NCBI GenBank assembly: GCA_964560565.1
Contig: CAZLMF010000070.1
Coordinates: 1-8,078 of the forward strand
Direction: 5' to 3'
DNA from: CAZLMF01 sp964560565
Lineage (GTDB): Bacteria > Bacillota > Clostridia > Oscillospirales > Ruminococcaceae
DNA length: 8,078 bases
Part shown: positions 5,592 to 8,078 of the stretch, piece by piece
How the letters are laid out: each line of letters begins with the position of its first letter
Position numbering within the stretch: position 1 is the stretch's first letter
Made by a program: the position numbers and the translations under genes
The notes under the pieces: generated by a model
Seen by the model: the letters and a program-made list of their open reading frames with translations, nothing else
Databases searched by the model: none
What the model was told of the DNA's origin: nothing

Positions 5592-6971
5592 ATGCCAACA
5601 AACAATCCTAATATTGAATACTATCAGCTCATAAGGCGAATACTCTCAAAGGGCAATCCTCCGCTAGCGCACGTTCACAGCTTTGGTTGCCAGCAAAATG
5701 TCGCCGATGGGGAGCATTTGCGTGGAATGCTCGGCAACATGGGGTACGGTTTTACCGATACACCAGAAAACGCATCTCTTGTGATATATAACACCTGCGC
5801 AGTTAGAGAAAATGCAGAGGATAGAGTTTTTGGCATAATAGGGGAACTTAAGCATAATAAAAGCCGTAATCCTAATATGATTACCGCTCTATGTGGTTGT
5901 ATGGTGCAGCAGGAACATGTTATCGAGCGCATTAAGCGCAGTTACCCTCAAATTGATTTAGTCTTTGGCACTCATGTGCTGCATGAGTTTCCAAAGCTTA
6001 TTTATGAAACACTCACTAAACACAAGCGAATATTTAACACTTCCGATGAGCGGAGCGAAATATACGAGGGACTTCCCATACAAAGGGAAAGCACCTTCAG
6101 CGCAAGCGTTTCTATTATGTATGGATGCAACAACTTCTGCACTTACTGCATAGTACCCTATGTTCGCGGCAGGGAACGCAGTCGCAAGGCGGAAAACATA
6201 ATTGCTGAAGCTAGGCAGCTTGTGTCGGAGGGCTACAAGGAAATACTTCTGCTAGGGCAAAATGTAAATTCCTATAATGACGGTGATGTTGATTTTCCTG
6301 AGCTTCTTAGGCTATTAAACAGCATTGAAGGCGAATTTCGCATAAACTTTATGACATCCCACCCAAAAGATGCAAGCCATAAGCTTATCGACACTATTGC
6401 CCAGTGCGAAAAGGTTTCACGCCATTTCCATTTACCTGTTCAATCGGGCAGCAATCGCATACTTTCGCTTATGAATCGGGGCTACACCAAAGAGAAGTAT
6501 ATGGAGCTTGTTGACTACGCAAAGTCTAAAATTCCAGATATTTGCTTCACCTCCGATATTATAATAGGCTTCCCAGATGAGCAGCATGAGGACTTTTTGC
6601 AAACCCTTGAGTTAGTTCGCTGTGTTAACTTTACAAGGCTTTTTACTTTCATTTATTCAAAGCGTGAGGGCACAAAAGCGGCAAATATGGAGGATATTGT
6701 CCCATATAAAGATAAAAACCAATGGTTTACAAGCCTGCTTTCAATGCAGCAGGAAATCGTATCTCAAAAAATGAAAACCTACATAGGAAAAACGCTTCAT
6801 GTACTGGCTGACGGAATTGGTCGTTCAAGTGACGGATTGATTAGTGGCAAAAGTGATGAGGGCATCACAGTTGAATTTAAAGGTGACAATGAGCTGATAG
6901 GCAGCTTTTTGCATATAGAAATTACAGGCGCATTATCAACTGCGCTAATAGGAAAGATAAAGGAGAAGTAA
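5592..6971 (+). CDS. miaB: tRNA-2-methylthio-N6-dimethylallyladenosine synthase (radical SAM methylthiotransferase)
   Basis: A 459-residue enzyme that adds a methylthio group to i6A37 of tRNAs reading UNN codons, using S-adenosylmethionine and two [4Fe-4S] clusters. The N-terminal UPF0004/MTTase domain holds the auxiliary-cluster cysteines Cys33 (HSFGCQQNVAD), Cys69 (NTCAVRENAE) and Cys103 (CGCMVQQ). The radical SAM domain carries CxxxCxxC at Cys179, Cys183 and Cys186 (GCNNFCTYC), followed by IVPYVRGRERSR. Later blocks include LLGQNVNSY, FMTSHPKD, FHLPVQSGSNRIL, TSDIIIGFPDE and FTFIYSKREGTKAA. The C-terminal segment from about residue 390 is the TRAM RNA-binding domain. FGCQQN and VRENAED favour MiaB over the related MtaB and RimO families. 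The ATG start has GGGGGAA 11 bases upstream, a rather long spacing. The next gene starts 3 bases after the stop. Confidence 0.96.
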   Translation: MPTNNPNIEYYQLIRRILSKGNPPLAHVHSFGCQQNVADGEHLRGMLGNMGYGFTDTPENASLVIYNTCAVRENAEDRVFGIIGELKHNKSRNPNMITALCGCMVQQEHVIERIKRSYPQIDLVFGTHVLHEFPKLIYETLTKHKRIFNTSDERSEIYEGLPIQRESTFSASVSIMYGCNNFCTYCIVPYVRGRERSRKAENIIAEARQLVSEGYKEILLLGQNVNSYNDGDVDFPELLRLLNSIEGEFRINFMTSHPKDASHKLIDTIAQCEKVSRHFHLPVQSGSNRILSLMNRGYTKEKYMELVDYAKSKIPDICFTSDIIIGFPDEQHEDFLQTLELVRCVNFTRLFTFIYSKREGTKAANMEDIVPYKDKNQWFTSLLSMQQEIVSQKMKTYIGKTLHVLADGIGRSSDGLISGKSDEGITVEFKGDNELIGSFLHIEITGALSTALIGKIKEK

Positions 6972-6974
6972 AAA

Positions 6975-7379
6975 ATGGACGTTATTACAATGACAAGAGA
7001 GCTAGGTAAGCTTATTCAAAAGGATCAGAGGTATATAAATTATAATACCACTAAGGAAAGCAATGACAACGACCAAGCACTACAAGATAAAATTGGCGAA
7101 TTTAATCTTAAGCGCATTGACTTAAACAACGAGATGGGCAAGGCTGAAAAAGACACCTCACGTATTTCCGTTCTTGATGCAGAGATTAAGTATCTCTACG
7201 GCGAGATAATGGCAAATGAAAACATGGCATCATTTTCTACCGCAAAAGAAGAAATGGACACTTTACTACATCAAATAAACAACATTATCACATTAAGCGT
7301 AAGTGGTGATGATCCTGATACTATTGATCCCAATCCTTCTTGCTCAGGTGGCTGTGGCAGTTGCGGAGGCTGCGCATAG
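6975..7379 (+). CDS. YlbF/YmcA (RicA/RicF)-family protein with four-cysteine C-terminal tail
   Basis: A 134-residue, mostly helical, charged protein. Residues 1-110 have the look of the Com_YlbF family: TRELGKLIQKDQRYINYN, then a long helical region with KIGEFNLKRIDLNNEM and a second helix ending in MDTLLHQINNII. After an acidic linker the protein ends PSCSGGCGSCGGCA, with Cys123, Cys127, Cys130 and Cys133 spaced C-x3-C-x2-C-x2-C, suitable for an Fe-S cluster or zinc. In B. subtilis YmcA (RicA) and YlbF (RicF) act with YaaT in an Fe-S-containing complex that helps RNase Y process mRNAs, and ymcA directly follows ymcB (miaB), as here. Family and position therefore point to a RicA-like role; orthology to RicA rather than RicF is not certain. 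AAGGAG (6960-6965) lies 9 bases before the ATG, and the stop overlaps the proposed mutS GTG by one base. Confidence 0.83.
   Translation: MDVITMTRELGKLIQKDQRYINYNTTKESNDNDQALQDKIGEFNLKRIDLNNEMGKAEKDTSRISVLDAEIKYLYGEIMANENMASFSTAKEEMDTLLHQINNIITLSVSGDDPDTIDPNPSCSGGCGSCGGCA
7365..7369 (+). promoter_or_regulatory. Ribosome binding site of mutS inside the preceding gene
   Basis: GGAGG formed by the Gly131-Gly132 codons of the YlbF-family gene lies 9 bases before GTG at 7379 and supports that codon as the mutS start. A second GGAGGT at 7381-7386 lies downstream of this GTG and has no standard in-frame start codon at suitable spacing; the next in-frame ATG (7409) is 22 bases after it. Confidence 0.65.
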
Positions 7380-8078
7380 TGGAGGTAGACATCAACGCTT
7401 TATCGCCGATGATGAAGCAGTACATGGCGCTGAAGCAACAGTATGAAGGATATATTTTATTTTTCAGGCTTGGCGATTTCTACGAAATGTTTTTCGATGA
7501 TGCCACGCTGGTTGCAAGAGAGTTGGAGATTACGCTTACAGGGCGTGACTGCGGCTTGGAAAACCGTGCGCCTATGTGCGGTGTCCCTTTTCATAGCAGT
7601 GAGAATTATATTAAACGACTCGTGGATAAAGGCTACAAGGTAGCTATCTGTGAGCAAACCTCAGACCCCGCGCTTTCTAAAGGATTAGTAGAGCGCGAGG
7701 TTATCCGTGTTGTCACCCCTGGGACTCTTATTGAAAGTAGTATGCTAGATGAAGGTACAAACAACTACATTTGTTCTGTGTATGCAAGTATAGACAAAAA
7801 AGAGGCAGGGATTGCCTTTGCAGACCTTTCCACAGGCTCGGTTATCGTATCGGAGTTTAGTGGAAAGAAGTTGCAAGCAGATATTATTACGGAGCTATCA
7901 CGTTATAGCCCCGCTGAAGTATTGTTTAATCAGCACTTTCTTGATTACAAAGAAGTACACATATACATAAGGGACAAGCTTTCAAGCTGTGTATCCACTC
8001 TATGTGATGATACTGACTTTTCTGATAAGCAAGCTTTTGAAAGCCAGCTTAGTTCAGAGCTATATGCGGACATAGACC
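7379..8078 (+). CDS. mutS: DNA mismatch repair ATPase MutS, N-terminal part (partial)
   Basis: The frame is open from GTG at 7379 to the window edge, giving 233 codons. MutS binds mispaired or looped DNA and recruits MutL. The N-terminal block LSPMMKQYMALKQQY, then LFFRLGDFYEMFFDDA, contains the mismatch-reading Phe-x-Glu motif at Phe34 and Glu36 (Phe36/Glu38 in E. coli). Further domain I blocks are PMCGVPFHS, YIKRLVDKGYKVAICEQ and VVTPGTL. From about residue 130 the connector domain follows (AGIAFADLSTGSV). The lever, clamp and ATPase domains are beyond the window. The GTG overlaps the TAG of the preceding gene (TAGTG) and is preceded by GGAGG at 7365-7369. An ATG at 7409 would begin at SPM and remove the usual N-terminal residues, so it is less likely. 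The order miaB - YmcA-like - mutS is conserved in Firmicutes. Confidence 0.95.
   Translation, partial: MEVDINALSPMMKQYMALKQQYEGYILFFRLGDFYEMFFDDATLVARELEITLTGRDCGLENRAPMCGVPFHSSENYIKRLVDKGYKVAICEQTSDPALSKGLVEREVIRVVTPGTLIESSMLDEGTNNYICSVYASIDKKEAGIAFADLSTGSVIVSEFSGKKLQADIITELSRYSPAEVLFNQHFLDYKEVHIYIRDKLSSCVSTLCDDTDFSDKQAFESQLSSELYADID

Noticed and set aside
7443..7657. Two 66-codon open frames on opposite strands at the start of mutS
   Set aside because: Both are out of frame with the clear MutS translation that runs without a stop from 7379 to the window edge.

Overview
The window looks like chromosomal DNA from a Gram-positive Firmicute, most likely a member of the Clostridia. The evidence is moderate-to-low GC by eye, strong AAGGAGGT-type ribosome binding sites, tightly packed and overlapping genes, and the gene order miaB - YlbF/YmcA-family gene - mutS, which matches the miaB(ymcB)-ymcA-(cotE)-mutS order of Bacillus subtilis. 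No genus can be named from the sequence alone. There are no RNA genes, insertion sequences, phage genes or CRISPR arrays.

Region 1 (1-4540, plus strand) is the distal part of a histidine biosynthesis operon: the 3' end of hisD, then complete hisC, hisB, hisH, hisA, hisF, hisI and hisE. Junctions are a few bases or overlap by 1, 4 or 8 bases, so this is one transcription unit with translational coupling. All enzymes after PRPP-ATP condensation are present: HisE and HisI (here two separate genes), HisA, the HisH/HisF synthase, HisB (dehydratase only), HisC and HisD. hisG, any hisZ and the operon's control region lie upstream, outside the window. No separate histidinol-phosphate phosphatase gene is seen.

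Region 2 (4541-5591) begins with a perfect 12-bp stem-loop between the convergent ends of hisE and a minus-strand gene; it probably terminates both. The minus-strand gene encodes an N-terminal XRE/Cro-type helix-turn-helix joined to a long, charge-free, glycine-rich domain built from about 19 five-residue units. This is the most unusual protein in the window. Between it and miaB lie 243 non-coding bases that carry divergent promoters and two inverted repeats.

Region 3 (5592-8078, plus strand) is a second operon: miaB (tRNA 2-methylthiolation), a small YlbF/YmcA-family protein ending in a four-cysteine glycine tail, and the first third of mutS (mismatch repair), which runs off the right edge. 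mutS appears to start at a GTG overlapping the preceding stop codon, with its ribosome binding site inside the codons for the Gly/Cys tail.

Most of the window is ordinary housekeeping metabolism. Points for a second look are the pentad-repeat domain of the regulator, the inverted repeat over its putative -35 box, the cysteine tail next to miaB, the nested mutS start and a perfect hairpin inside hisC.
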